Assembly (NCBI RefSeq): GCF_001306415.1
Contig: NZ_LDJX01000006.1
Coordinates: 186,001 to 250,000, forward strand
Direction: 5' to 3'
Length of the DNA: 64,000 bases
Source of the DNA: Croceitalea dokdonensis DOKDO 023
GTDB taxonomy: Bacteria > Bacteroidota > Bacteroidia > Flavobacteriales > Flavobacteriaceae
Shown here: positions 25,340-34,991 of the stretch, piece by piece
Position numbering within the stretch: the stretch's first letter is position 1
Layout: the number at the start of each line of letters is the position of its first letter
Made by a program: the position numbers and the translations under genes
The notes under the pieces: generated by a model
What the model was told of the DNA's origin: nothing
The model's input: only the letters and a program-made list of their open reading frames with translations
Databases searched by the model: none

Positions 25340-26917
25340 ATGGCAGGAGTAAAAGCAGCTGAGGTCTCAGCAATATTAAAAAAGCAATTATCAGGGTATG
25401 AAGCATCGGCTTCGCTAGATGAAGTGGGTACCGTACTCCAAGTAGGGGATGGTATCGCTAGGGTCTATGGGTTACAGAATGTCCAATACGGCGAGCTGGT
25501 AGAGTTTGAAGGCGGCCTTAAAGGTATCGTTTTAAACTTGGAAGAAGACAATGTAGGGGTGGTGTTATTGAGTCCATCCAGAGACGTTAGGGAGGGCTCC
25601 GTGGTCAAAAGAACCCAGACCATTGCTTCCATCAACGTTGGTGAGGGCATTGTAGGACGTGTGGTAAATACCTTGGGCGTTCCTATCGATGGCAAGGGCC
25701 CTATCTCAGGGGATACGTATGAAATGCCGTTGGAACGCAAGGCACCTGGGGTTATTTTCCGTGAGCCGGTTACAGAACCATTGCAAACAGGTATCAAGGC
25801 AATCGATGCGATGATTCCGGTAGGCCGTGGCCAAAGGGAATTGGTTATTGGTGACCGCCAGACCGGTAAGACTACGGTGTGTATCGATACCATTCTAAAC
25901 CAAAAAGAATTTTACGATGCCGGTGAGCCCGTATATTGTATTTATGTGGCCATCGGACAAAAGGCGTCCACGGTAGCGGGTATAGCACAAGTGTTGGAAG
26001 ATAAAGGAGCTTTGGCCTATACCACCATAGTTGCCGCCAACGCATCCGATCCTGCACCTATGCAGGTATATGCCCCTTTTGCAGGTGCTGCCATTGGAGA
26101 GTACTTTAGGGATACGGGTCGCCCAGCATTGATTATTTATGATGATCTGTCCAAACAAGCGGTAGCCTACCGTGAGGTATCCCTTTTGTTAAGAAGGCCA
26201 CCGGGACGTGAGGCCTACCCTGGTGACGTTTTCTATCTACACTCCAGATTGTTGGAGCGTTCTGCAAAGGTGATAGATGATGATACCATTGCGAAGGATA
26301 TGAACGACTTACCAGACGTGCTCAAGCCTATGGTAAAAGGGGGAGGGTCTTTAACGGCTTTGCCCATCATTGAAACACAGGCGGGTGACGTATCGGCATA
26401 TATACCTACCAACGTTATTTCCATTACGGATGGTCAGATATTCTTAGAGCAAGATTTGTTCAACCAAGGGGTTCGGCCAGCCATCAACGTGGGAATTTCA
26501 GTATCCCGTGTAGGGGGTAATGCGCAGATCAAAGCAATGAAAAAAGTTGCGGGAACTTTAAAATTGGACCAGGCACAGTTCCGTGAGTTGGAAGCTTTCG
26601 CCAAATTTGGTTCCGATTTGGATGCCGCCACCTTAAACGTCATAGAAAAAGGAAGACGTAACGTAGAAATCTTAAAGCAGGCACAAAACCATCCTTTTAC
26701 CGTAGAAGACCAGGTAGCCATTATTTTTGCAGGTTCTAAAAACTTGTTAAGGTACGTACCTGTTGAAAAGGTAAAAGAATTTGAAAGGGACTTTTTAGAG
26801 TTTATGAACGCCAAGCATAGAGGGGTTCTGGACACCATAAAATCTGGAAAACTGACCGATGAGGTGACCGATACACTAATAGCGGTTTGTAAGGATCTTT
26901 CTTCTAAATATAATTAA
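25340..26917 (+). CDS. atpA: ATP synthase F1 subunit alpha
   Basis: 525 residues. Walker [14 protein letters not shown], the [20 protein letters not shown] stretch and VGLNVG-like [17 protein letters not shown] region are standard for alpha. Non-catalytic nucleotide-binding subunit of F1. Its stop is followed by a 7-bp-period sequence and the four-helix-bundle ORF, not directly by atpG. Confidence 0.96.
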   Translation: MAGVKAAEVSAILKKQLSGYEASASLDEVGTVLQVGDGIARVYGLQNVQYGELVEFEGGLKGIVLNLEEDNVGVVLLSPSRDVREGSVVKRTQTIASINVGEGIVGRVVNTLGVPIDGKGPISGDTYEMPLERKAPGVIFREPVTEPLQTGIKAIDAMIPVGRGQRELVIGDRQTGKTTVCIDTILNQKEFYDAGEPVYCIYVAIGQKASTVAGIAQVLEDKGALAYTTIVAANASDPAPMQVYAPFAGAAIGEYFRDTGRPALIIYDDLSKQAVAYREVSLLLRRPPGREAYPGDVFYLHSRLLERSAKVIDDDTIAKDMNDLPDVLKPMVKGGGSLTALPIIETQAGDVSAYIPTNVISITDGQIFLEQDLFNQGVRPAINVGISVSRVGGNAQIKAMKKVAGTLKLDQAQFRELEAFAKFGSDLDAATLNVIEKGRRNVEILKQAQNHPFTVEDQVAIIFAGSKNLLRYVPVEKVKEFERDFLEFMNAKHRGVLDTIKSGKLTDEVTDTLIAVCKDLSSKYN

Positions 26918-27306
26918 GAGTTATGAGTGCAGAGTTATGGGCAGGTTGAATGATAGTCCAATACGGATAAAAAGCTTTCAGTTTGCCTGTAATATTGTTT
27001 TGTACTGTGATTCTTTAAAGGAAAATAAAGATTTTGCGTTAGCCTCTCAACTTGTAAGAAGTGGAACCAGTATTGGAGCTAATACTAGAGAAACCCAAAG
27101 AGAGGTGAGCACAAAGGATTTTAAGAATAAGTTTGGTATAGCTCTAAAAGAAGCAGATGAAACCATGTATTGGTTAGAAATTTTAGAAGCGACTGGAAGA
27201 AAAGTACCTAAAGAAATGAAGAACAATTGTGAAGAGTTAATTAGAACTTTAGTGGCAATTATTAAAAACTCTTAACTCAATCACTTTTAACTCATAACTT
27301 GAAAAA
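26918..27306. mobile_element. Candidate insertion: four-helix-bundle ORF framed by inverted heptad sequences
   Basis: Left flank: AGAGTTA, TGAGTGC, AGAGTTA, TGGGCAG in 7-base register. Right flank: ACTCTTA, ACTCAAT, CACTTTT, AACTCAT, AACTTGA in the same period. AGTTATGAGT (26919-26928) and ACTCATAACT (27290-27299) are a perfect 10-bp inverted repeat around the ORF. The segment sits precisely between two atp genes that are normally adjacent. No transposase. The mobile interpretation is inferred. Confidence 0.45.
26937..27275 (+). CDS. Four-helix bundle protein (S23/IVP-like, related to Avd)
   Basis: 112 residues. The sequence IKSFQFACNIVLYCDSL, LASQLVRSGTSIGANTRETQ and KFGIALKEADETMYWLEILE is that of the small four-helix-bundle family (TIGR02436), first known from ORFs in intervening sequences of Leptospira 23S rRNA and related to Avd of diversity-generating retroelements. 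No reverse transcriptase or template repeat is near, so it is a stand-alone member. Basic surface residues suggest nucleic-acid binding. It is out of place between atpA and atpG, 19 and 31 bases from them, and has lower GC than its neighbours. Confidence 0.8.
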   Translation: MGRLNDSPIRIKSFQFACNIVLYCDSLKENKDFALASQLVRSGTSIGANTRETQREVSTKDFKNKFGIALKEADETMYWLEILEATGRKVPKEMKNNCEELIRTLVAIIKNS

Positions 27307-28164
27307 ATGGCCAATCTTAAGGAAATAAGAAATAGGATAGCGTCGGTTTCATCTACCATGCAGATTACCAGTGCCATGAAAATGGTTTCTGCTGCAAAAT
27401 TAAAAAAGGCGCAAGATGCCATTACGGCGATGAGACCTTATTCTGATAAGCTAACGGAATTATTGCAAGGCCTCAGTGCCAGTTTGGACGGCGAAGCCGG
27501 CAGTAAGTTTACGGATAACCGTGTGGTCCATAAAGTGCTTGTTGTGGCCATAACCTCCAATCGTGGACTATGTGGCGCCTTTAACACCAATATATTAAAG
27601 CAATGTGCCGTTCTATCCGCCAAATATGAAGGGAAGCAGGTAGATTTTATGGCCATTGGCAAGAAAGCCAATGATATCTTGGCAAAGAAAAGTGCCGTGA
27701 TAGCCAACCATAGTGACATTTACGAGGATTTAACATTTGAGAATGCCGCTAAAATTGCGGAGGATTTAATGTTGAAATTTACCTCTGGGGAGTATGATAA
27801 AATAGAATTGGTCTACAACAAATTCAAGAATGCCGCTACCCAAATTGTAATGACAGAGCAGTTTTTACCATTGGTTCCCGTTGAAGGTGATACCAGCGTG
27901 GCATCAGACTACATCTTTGAACCCTCAAAACCTGAGATTGTGGAACAATTGATTCCAAAATCGCTAAAAACACAATTGTTCAAAGGGATACGTGATTCCT
28001 TTGCCAGTGAGCACGGCGCCCGTATGACCGCTATGCACAAGGCAACGGATAACGCGACAGAATTAAGGGACCAATTAAAGCTAACGTACAACAAAGCCCG
28101 TCAGGCCGCAATTACCAACGAGATTTTGGAAATTGTTGGTGGTGCAGAGGCATTGAACAATTAG
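27307..28164 (+). CDS. atpG: ATP synthase F1 subunit gamma
   Basis: 285 residues. N-terminal coiled coil MANLKEIRNRIASVSSTMQI then TSAMKMVSAAKL and C-terminal ARMTAMHKATDNATEL match the rotor shaft. Last gene of this atp cluster; the beta and epsilon genes (atpD, atpC) are absent, as is usual for Flavobacteriia where they form a second locus. A strong terminator follows. Confidence 0.95.
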   Translation: MANLKEIRNRIASVSSTMQITSAMKMVSAAKLKKAQDAITAMRPYSDKLTELLQGLSASLDGEAGSKFTDNRVVHKVLVVAITSNRGLCGAFNTNILKQCAVLSAKYEGKQVDFMAIGKKANDILAKKSAVIANHSDIYEDLTFENAAKIAEDLMLKFTSGEYDKIELVYNKFKNAATQIVMTEQFLPLVPVEGDTSVASDYIFEPSKPEIVEQLIPKSLKTQLFKGIRDSFASEHGARMTAMHKATDNATELRDQLKLTYNKARQAAITNEILEIVGGAEALNN

Positions 28165-28204
28165 GAGGCTTAATCGCTTTATTTATCCATTAACCTAAAT
28201 ATTT

Positions 28205-28237
28205 AGCCTTGCATACTATGCAAGGCTTCTTTTTTTG
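28205..28237 (+). terminator. Rho-independent terminator of the atp operon
   Basis: AGCCTTGCATA (28205-28215) pairs with TATGCAAGGCT (28217-28227 region), short loop, followed by TTCTTTTTTT. It ends 19 bases before the MFS start codon, supporting separate transcription. Confidence 0.9.
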
Positions 28238-28255
28238 TCCCATTTTTGCCAAGCA

Positions 28256-29491
28256 ATGAAAAGCAAAAAAACCGCCTTATTATTTATCTTCATTACCGTT
28301 TTGGTAGATGTCATTGGGATTGGCATTATTCTGCCCATTATCCCGGACTTTATTATGGAATTAACCGGTGAGGGCAATGCAACGGCCGTGATTTACGGTA
28401 TGTGGTTAACTACCGCTTTTGCGGGCATGCAGTTCCTGTTTTCCCCGGTCATGGGTGAAATTTCTGACAGGTTTGGGCGCAAGCCCATTTTATTGTTATC
28501 GCTTTTGGGATTGAGCATTGATTATTTGATACACGCTTGGGCCCCAACCATTTTGTGGTTGTTTATCGGTAGGTTTTTGGCCGGTATTACGGGGGCAAGT
28601 TTTACCGTCGCAACCGCGTATATAGCAGATATCAGTACTCTGCAGGAAAAGGCCAAAAATTTTGGATTAATAGGTGCTGCATTTGGATTAGGGTTTATCA
28701 TAGGGCCGGGCATTGGCGGCTTTTTTGGAGAGATGGATATTAGACTGCCTTTTTATATTGCCGCGGCACTCACCTTTGCCAATTTTTTGTTTGGATGGTT
28801 AGTGGTGCCAGAATCCTTGTCCAAAGAGAATAGAAGGCCTATAAACGCGGTTAAAATGATTCCGGGGGTGTCTCTTATGGCACTTAGGAACTATCAAGGG
28901 GTCTTGTTACTGATTTTGGCATTTTTTCTTGCCAACCTTGCAGGACAGGCATTGCCCTCTGTATGGTCTTATTTCACCATAGAGCGTTTTGACTGGAACC
29001 CCAAACAAATTGGGCTTTCCTTGGTCGTGGTAGGCCTTTTAGTGGCTGTTGTACAAGGCTTTTTGGTAGGTAAGGTAGTGGCTTGGTTTGGTAAACGTAA
29101 GGTGGTTACTTTTGGTTTTTTGCTGTGGACTTTTGGGATGTTCCTCTTTTCATTGGCAGATGAGCCATGGATGCTTTACGCATTTTTGATACCTTACGCC
29201 CTAGGGGGTGTCGCAGGTCCTACGGTACAGGGAATAATTTCCAATCAGGTATCCCAAAAAGAACAGGGCATTTTACAGGGTTCCATTACCAGTTTGGTAA
29301 GCATCACCGCTATTTTAGGGCAACTTATTTTTGCTCCCGTATTCTCTTACTTTATCCGTCCAGAATCCACTTTATATTATCCGGGCGCACCCTATGCACT
29401 GGCGGCCCTATTGTTGGCCGTTGCCTTTGTGTTTGCTACCATTGCCATGAAGCGAATTACCCTTAAAGAGCACCCTGTAACCGAAGTATAA
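28256..29491 (+). CDS. MFS transporter, TetA-like drug:H+ antiporter family
   Basis: 411 residues from ATG at 28256; the upstream TTG start would lie in the terminator tail. Twelve hydrophobic segments. The loop 2-3 motif GEISDRFGRKPILLLSLLG and the motif C-like GAAFGLGFIIGPGIGG define a 12-TM drug exporter of the TCR/Tet type. Substrate cannot be told from sequence; similar proteins occur without resistance phenotypes. Confidence 0.85.
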   Translation: MKSKKTALLFIFITVLVDVIGIGIILPIIPDFIMELTGEGNATAVIYGMWLTTAFAGMQFLFSPVMGEISDRFGRKPILLLSLLGLSIDYLIHAWAPTILWLFIGRFLAGITGASFTVATAYIADISTLQEKAKNFGLIGAAFGLGFIIGPGIGGFFGEMDIRLPFYIAAALTFANFLFGWLVVPESLSKENRRPINAVKMIPGVSLMALRNYQGVLLLILAFFLANLAGQALPSVWSYFTIERFDWNPKQIGLSLVVVGLLVAVVQGFLVGKVVAWFGKRKVVTFGFLLWTFGMFLFSLADEPWMLYAFLIPYALGGVAGPTVQGIISNQVSQKEQGILQGSITSLVSITAILGQLIFAPVFSYFIRPESTLYYPGAPYALAALLLAVAFVFATIAMKRITLKEHPVTEV

Positions 29492-29546
29492 CGTAACTTT
29501 GGCACTAAATTTGGTTTCCTATCTTTACCATATGTAAATTATTCAC

Positions 29547-30032
29547 ATGAAAGCTATAGCCTATACGCTGCTTGCGGCACTTTTTTCATTATCCGCTTGC
29601 AAATCACAAAAAAATCATATGACAGAAGCTCCGTTGCAAATAGGTGAGGCCAGCAGTCAACGCTGGATGGGAGGCCGTGCAGAAAGCGGCTCCGGAACTA
29701 TTTTAGAAATTCCCTTAACTGCAGAAATGCCCAATGGACTGGAATTAAAACAAGCCTTCTTTAGGGACAAAATAGCCGATGTGAGGCTCAAGACCCAAAA
29801 CGGACAAGCAGTGTTAACTGCCAATTTTAGAAATGTTTCGCTTGATAAGCCAGATATTATCATGCATGCCGACCCAAAACAGGAGGTTGGTAACCAGCCA
29901 CCTACCCCTAAAGGGAAGTTCCCTTTTAAACTAGCAGATGATGAATGTATGATCAGTTATATGGATGGAGATACCGTAAAATACTTCAAAATACAAGGTG
30001 TCAAAGAGAAAAAAGCTCGGATGTACCAATAA
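29547..30032 (+). CDS. Small lipoprotein of unknown function
   Basis: 161 residues with a clear lipoprotein signal (YTLLAALFSLSACKSQ, lipid Cys ~18). The mature part is beta-rich, with KADVRL-like and TANFRNVSLDKPDIIMHAD segments, and no recognised domain. It stands alone after the MFS gene; 217 bases with no visible feature follow it. Not recognised. Confidence 0.7.
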   Translation: MKAIAYTLLAALFSLSACKSQKNHMTEAPLQIGEASSQRWMGGRAESGSGTILEIPLTAEMPNGLELKQAFFRDKIADVRLKTQNGQAVLTANFRNVSLDKPDIIMHADPKQEVGNQPPTPKGKFPFKLADDECMISYMDGDTVKYFKIQGVKEKKARMYQ

Positions 30033-30249
30033 TCGTTTTCTGTTTTCTATCATTTAAAAGGAACACAAGTAGTTCATTTACTACCTTTAATGAAATAAAA
30101 CGAGAGGCTTTTGCAACTAAAGCAGTCGATAGCTATGAGGTTTAGATGTAAAACGGGCTGTTGCCAAAAATTGTTAACCTATGCCCTATAGTTACACTAA
30201 TTGCCAAACTTGATTGTAAACCTTCCTTATTTAAAATGTATATTTCCTA

Positions 30250-31707
30250 TTGAACCCGCTAAGGACGCTATTTAAACAAACTGTAATTTATGGTGCGGCC
30301 ACTGTGCTACCACGGGTTTTGTCTGTAATTCTTGTGAGGCTGTATACCACGGTGTTTGAAAACGCCTCTGGCTATGGGGAATATGTAAAAATCTACGCTT
30401 GGATAGCAATTTTCAACGTCATCTTGGCTTATGGCATGGAAACTGCTTTCTTTCGTTTTTATAATGAAAAGAGGCATAAATCCAGTGTGGTATCCACAGC
30501 CTTGATTTCGCTCATGGGGAGTTCGTTCTTGTTTCTTGCCTTAGCATTGCTGGTGAAAAACGATATTTCCCTTCTTACCGGTATTGCCCCGGATTTTATA
30601 GGTTATGCCGCTGCCATTTTGGTGTTGGATGCCTTGGTCATCGTTCCTTTTGCCATGCTTAGGGCCAATGGTAAGCCCATGCGCTATGCCGTGTTGAAAA
30701 TCATTAATGTGGCAATCAACTTAGGTCTTAACCTCTTTTTCTTACTGCTGTTGCCCAAACTGGCCCAAGGGAACGGCAATGGTTTCTGGGCATCTTTCTA
30801 TGCTCCCAACTTTGAAATCCCCTATATTTTTATATCAAATATCGTAGCCAGTGGATTTACGCTCATGTTCTTTTTGCCTACCTATCTGAAAACAAAATTC
30901 ACTTTTAATCTTGCCTTGTGGAGATCTATGTTGGCCTATGCTGGACCCATACTGGTTGCTGGCATTGCCTTTACCATCAATGAGGTAGTGGATAAAATTT
31001 TCTTGGCGAACATGGTTTCAGAAGAGGTGGCCGGCATTTATGGTGCCTGTTACAAATTGGCCCTGTTCATGACCTTGTTCGGTACTGCATTTAGAATGGG
31101 GGTAGAACCGTTTTTCTTTAGCCATGCCAAGTCTGAAAATGCGCAAAAGACCTACGCACAGATTACCAACTACTTTGTCATTTTAGGCAGTGTAATTTTG
31201 CTGCTGGTAGTGGTATTCGTAGAGTTGTTGGCGGGACTTCTTCTTGGGAACGACACTTACTTTAAAGCCTTGGATATAGTGCCCATAGTGCTTTTGGCCA
31301 GTTTTTGTTTGGGAATTTACCATAACCTTTCCGTATGGTATAAAATTACGGATAGAACTAAATTTGGCGCCTATATTTCTTCTATTGGGGCTATTATGAC
31401 CATCTGTATCAATTTGGCATTGATTCCAAAACTGGGTTATATGGCTTCTGCGCTGGCCACCTTGGCAGCCTATGGGAGCATGATGTGCCTTTCTTACTAT
31501 TTTGGAAAGAAACACTATCCAATTCCTTACAATATGCGCAAGATTACCTTTTATGGCGGGATATCCATATTGTTTTCCTTCCTTTCTTTCTACGTATTCC
31601 ATAGTAATCTAATTGTTGGCTGCTTCTTGGTTTTAGTATTTTTGGGGCTTATTTACAAACTAGAGGGAGATAAATTAAAAACCATATTCTTTAAACGTGG
31701 AAATTAA
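30250..31707 (+). CDS. Polysaccharide flippase (Wzx/MATE-like)
   Basis: 485 residues with 14 predicted transmembrane segments. The TTG start gives [20 protein letters not shown] then [13 protein letters not shown], the usual N-terminus of this flavobacterial oligosaccharide flippase family. It would flip lipid-linked glycans across the inner membrane. It begins a run with dut, a sugar nucleotidyltransferase and envelope proteins; its 3' end overlaps dut by 11 bases. Confidence 0.85.
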   Translation: MNPLRTLFKQTVIYGAATVLPRVLSVILVRLYTTVFENASGYGEYVKIYAWIAIFNVILAYGMETAFFRFYNEKRHKSSVVSTALISLMGSSFLFLALALLVKNDISLLTGIAPDFIGYAAAILVLDALVIVPFAMLRANGKPMRYAVLKIINVAINLGLNLFFLLLLPKLAQGNGNGFWASFYAPNFEIPYIFISNIVASGFTLMFFLPTYLKTKFTFNLALWRSMLAYAGPILVAGIAFTINEVVDKIFLANMVSEEVAGIYGACYKLALFMTLFGTAFRMGVEPFFFSHAKSENAQKTYAQITNYFVILGSVILLLVVVFVELLAGLLLGNDTYFKALDIVPIVLLASFCLGIYHNLSVWYKITDRTKFGAYISSIGAIMTICINLALIPKLGYMASALATLAAYGSMMCLSYYFGKKHYPIPYNMRKITFYGGISILFSFLSFYVFHSNLIVGCFLVLVFLGLIYKLEGDKLKTIFFKRGN

Positions 31708-32131
31708 CATCATCAACAAATCAAAACATCCTTTACCGCATTACGAAACCAATGCTTCCGCAGGGATGGATTTAAGAGCCAATATTTCTGAGCCAATAAC
31801 GTTACAACCATTAGAACGAACCATTGTAAAAACGGGACTATTTATAGAACTGCCCCTTGGTTATGAAGCGCAAGTGCGACCAAGAAGTGGTTTGGCCGCA
31901 AAAAACGGCATTACCGTGCTTAACGCTCCGGGAACAGTAGACGCAGATTATAGGGGAGAAATAGGAGTAATACTCGTAAACCTTTCCAATGAAGATTTTA
32001 CCATTAAAGATGGCGAACGCGTAGCTCAATTGGTCATTGCCAAACATGAAAGAGCCAGCTGGAATGAGGTAAATCAATTATCAAACACAGCTAGGGGATC
32101 TGGTGGTTTTGGTTCAACAGGTGTCAAATAA
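31697..32131 (+). CDS. dut: dUTP diphosphatase
   Basis: 144 residues from a GTG start. The trimeric dUTPase motifs are all present: [37 protein letters not shown], and the C-terminal arm [10 protein letters not shown]. Hydrolyses dUTP to dUMP, limiting uracil in DNA and feeding thymidylate synthesis. Confidence 0.97.
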   Translation: MEINIINKSKHPLPHYETNASAGMDLRANISEPITLQPLERTIVKTGLFIELPLGYEAQVRPRSGLAAKNGITVLNAPGTVDADYRGEIGVILVNLSNEDFTIKDGERVAQLVIAKHERASWNEVNQLSNTARGSGGFGSTGVK

Positions 32132-32170
32132 AAGCTGAATACTAATAACTAAAGATTAACTACTAGTTTT

Positions 32171-33187
32171 ATGAAAATAATAGTCCCTATGGCCGGCCGC
32201 GGCTCAAGATTAAGACCCCATACCTTAACCGTCCCAAAACCATTGGTACCTGTAGCGGGCAAACCAATTGTGCACCGTTTGGTGGGGGATATTGCCAAAG
32301 TGTTAGGAGAGCCAATAGAGGAAATTGCCTTTATTTTGGGTGATCCCGCATTTTTTGGTGATGAGGTTGTCCAAAGCCTAGAAAAACTTGCTAGGGAATT
32401 GGGCGCTAAACCCAGTATTTACCGTCAGTTAGACCCAAAAGGTACTGGGCATGCCATCATGTGTGCGGAACCATCTCTTTCTGGACCTGCCGTGATTGCC
32501 TATGCAGACACCTTAATCCGAGCAAGTTTTGATTTGGACAAAGATGCCGATAGCGTTATCTGGACAAAGAAAGTGGACAACCCGGAAGCCTACGGTGTCG
32601 TTAACCTCAATGAGGAGCATCAGATTGTAGAATTGGTTGAAAAACCCGAGCGGTTTGTAAGTGACCAGGCGGTCATCGGCATTTATTATTTTAAAGAGGT
32701 GGCAGAACTCAAAAAAGAACTACAGTATGTACTGGACAATGCCATTATCAACGGTGGCGAATACCAAATCAACGATGGAATAAAGCGTATGATGGCCAAT
32801 GACAAGATTTTTGTCACGGGTAAGGTAGATGAATGGATGGATTGCGGCAATAAGAACATTACCATTGAAACCAACCAGCGCATGTTGGGCTTTTTGGCTA
32901 AGGATGGGGAGAAGTTGGTCGCAGATTCCGTTGTGCAAGAGAACGCCAATATCATACCCCCATGCTATCTGGGAGAGAATGTGGTGCTCAAAAATACCAC
33001 CGTCGGCCCGTTTGTTTCCATTGGCGCCGGTACCGTTTTAGAGAATACCACCGTTAAAAATAGTTTAATACAGAACCATACGGTCATTAAAAACGCTAAT
33101 TTGGATAAGGCAATGATAGGCAATCACGTAAAATTTAACGGGAATTTTGAACACATCAGCATTGGGGATTATTCCGTGTTGGAGTAA
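32171..33187 (+). CDS. Sugar-phosphate nucleotidyltransferase with partial beta-helix
   Basis: 338 residues. The N-terminal nucleotidyltransferase shows IIVPMAGRGSRLRPHTLTVP then KPLVPVAGKP, the G-x-G-x-R-L and PK-L/VP signatures, DPKGTGHAIMCAE and YADTLI. From ~residue 250 hexapeptide-like repeats (ENVVLKNTTVGPFVSIGAGT) form a short left-handed beta-helix without a complete acyltransferase. Family: RmlA/GlmU-N/mannose-1-phosphate guanylyltransferase-like; it makes an NDP-sugar for envelope glycans. The exact sugar is uncertain. Confidence 0.85.
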   Translation: MKIIVPMAGRGSRLRPHTLTVPKPLVPVAGKPIVHRLVGDIAKVLGEPIEEIAFILGDPAFFGDEVVQSLEKLARELGAKPSIYRQLDPKGTGHAIMCAEPSLSGPAVIAYADTLIRASFDLDKDADSVIWTKKVDNPEAYGVVNLNEEHQIVELVEKPERFVSDQAVIGIYYFKEVAELKKELQYVLDNAIINGGEYQINDGIKRMMANDKIFVTGKVDEWMDCGNKNITIETNQRMLGFLAKDGEKLVADSVVQENANIIPPCYLGENVVLKNTTVGPFVSIGAGTVLENTTVKNSLIQNHTVIKNANLDKAMIGNHVKFNGNFEHISIGDYSVLE

Positions 33188-33264
33188 ATATGCGGTGAAC
33201 TAATGGTTATAATCCCATATTGGACGGTAAAACTGCTAAGCCGCAGCTCGCAAAAAGATAAGTA

Positions 33265-34212
33265 ATGAACCTAGGGTTGAATAGACTAATAAAAAGACGG
33301 AATTGGAGTTTTACCCTTACTTTTTGTATTGCAATAGCGTATTCTTATGGCCAAGAAACCCCAAAAGTAGTGCAGCAAGAGGAAAGTTCTGAGGTATTTT
33401 TGGAAGAATATACCGATGAGTTTCAGGAAACTTTTTTTGAAGCGCTAAAGCAAAAGGGCATTCAGAATTATGACCGCGCCATTAACCTGTTGCTGGATTG
33501 TAAGCGCTTACAGCCTAAGAATGATGTGATTGACCATGAGCTTGCCAAGACCTATCTTTTAGATAGAAAGTATACACAAGGACAGCCTTATGCCATTGCG
33601 GCTTTGCAGGCCAGTATAGAAAATTATTGGTACTTGGACACACTAATGGAACTGTTAGCCAAACAGTCCATGGATTTTGGGAGCGTCGCCAACCAGTTAC
33701 CATCCGATAATGAAGGTTTCCGAAAAAATCTCGCGCTTATTTATTACAAACGCCAAGCCTATGATGCCGCCACCAAAGTCTTGAACAATCTTGGTAATTC
33801 TGACTTTAAAGCTAGGCTACAGCAAAAATTAGCGGAAGTTGCGGTAAAAACGGAAACGACCCAGTTCAAAACCGCCACCTTTGAGGTAAACAATGATCCG
33901 GTTAAGGCCTTGGAGCTTAATTTGGGCCAACAATTAAAGCTGGGCCAGTACCGTATGGTGGAAATGCGTGCAAAAAAGGCTGTGGAGCTATATCCGTTAC
34001 AACCGTTTTTTTATTATGCTTACGGGGTGTCACTTCACCATAACAACAAAAACAATCAAGCGATTGATGTTTTGATTTCCGGCCTTGATTTTCTTTTTGA
34101 CGATATACCGCTTGCCAACAAGTTCCATAAGGCACTTGCCGATGCATATACCAAGGCCAATAACATATCAAAGGCAAATGAGTACCTTCGTAAGATAAAA
34201 TCTGGGTTTTAA
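33265..34212 (+). CDS. Secreted TPR-repeat protein
   Basis: 315 residues with a signal peptide (LTFCIAIAYSYGQE) and TPR units (FFEALKQKGIQNYDRAINLL, AKTYLLDRKYTQGQPYAIAA, YGVSLHHNNKNNQAIDVL). Periplasmic protein scaffold. It lies two bases before a DUF4292 lipoprotein and upstream of the EnvC-like protein, an order I recall as conserved in Flavobacteriia, suggesting a shared envelope role. Confidence 0.8.
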   Translation: MNLGLNRLIKRRNWSFTLTFCIAIAYSYGQETPKVVQQEESSEVFLEEYTDEFQETFFEALKQKGIQNYDRAINLLLDCKRLQPKNDVIDHELAKTYLLDRKYTQGQPYAIAALQASIENYWYLDTLMELLAKQSMDFGSVANQLPSDNEGFRKNLALIYYKRQAYDAATKVLNNLGNSDFKARLQQKLAEVAVKTETTQFKTATFEVNNDPVKALELNLGQQLKLGQYRMVEMRAKKAVELYPLQPFFYYAYGVSLHHNNKNNQAIDVLISGLDFLFDDIPLANKFHKALADAYTKANNISKANEYLRKIKSGF

Positions 34213-34213
34213 G

Positions 34214-34987
34214 ATGCACCGTATTTCTAGTTTATTCATGGGAGGCTTGGCTTTGTTGCTACTGTTCTCCATGTCTTGCAAGTCTACTAAACCACTTACC
34301 TCGGGAGAAGCTAATCCGGCCTTGTCCGCAAGAAAGATTATCCAGAGACACTACCAAACGGAGGCAAATTTTAAAACATTGAGCGGGAAGCTAAAAATAA
34401 ATTTTTCGGACGGAGAGCAATCACAAGGGGTTTCCGTTAGTTTTAGAATGAAAAAAGATGAAGTTATCTGGATAAGTGCCCCAGTTGGTGTGGTAAAGGC
34501 AAGGGTTACCCCAGAGAGCGTATCTTTTTACAACCGTTTGCAAAATGAGTATTTTGATGGCGATTTTCAATACCTGAGCAAGCTGCTGGGCACAGAGGTA
34601 GATTTTAATTTGGTACAAAACCTGTTATTGGGCAACGCCGTTTTGGATTTAAGAAAGGAGAGGTATAGCAACACTATCGAGAACAATACCTATGGTTTAA
34701 AACCAAAAACGGCAAACCAGTTGTATAAGATTCTTTTCTTTTTAAATCCAGATAATTTTAAAATTGCCAAACAACAGATTTCCCAGCCAGAGCAAGGTCA
34801 GTTTTTAACCATTGACTATAAGTATCAGACCGTTGCTGATCGTATTATCCCAGATAGGATAAATGTATTGGCAGAAAAAGGGAACTTAACCAATACCATT
34901 GACTTGGAGTACAGGAACATGGAGTTCAACAGAAACCTTAATTTCCCATACAAAATACCCAAAGGTTTTAAAAGAATTGTTTTATAG
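34214..34987 (+). CDS. DUF4292 lipoprotein
   Basis: 257 residues with lipobox LLLFSMSCKS (Cys ~22). The mature domain (FKTLSGKLKINFSDGEQ, VIWISAPVGVVKARVT, VSFYNRLQNEYFDGD) matches DUF4292, a Bacteroidota family with a LolB-like beta fold. Possible lipid or lipoprotein carrier of the outer membrane. Ends five bases before the EnvC-like gene. Confidence 0.8.
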   Translation: MHRISSLFMGGLALLLLFSMSCKSTKPLTSGEANPALSARKIIQRHYQTEANFKTLSGKLKINFSDGEQSQGVSVSFRMKKDEVIWISAPVGVVKARVTPESVSFYNRLQNEYFDGDFQYLSKLLGTEVDFNLVQNLLLGNAVLDLRKERYSNTIENNTYGLKPKTANQLYKILFFLNPDNFKIAKQQISQPEQGQFLTIDYKYQTVADRIIPDRINVLAEKGNLTNTIDLEYRNMEFNRNLNFPYKIPKGFKRIVL

Positions 34988-34991
34988 TAGG

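Noticed and set aside
26937-27275. Avd gene of a diversity-generating retroelement
   Set aside because: No reverse transcriptase, template repeat or variable repeat is near; the ORF is flanked by atp genes.
28235-28255. TTG start for the MFS gene at 28235
   Set aside because: It lies in the T-run of the atp terminator; the ATG at 28256 is preferred.
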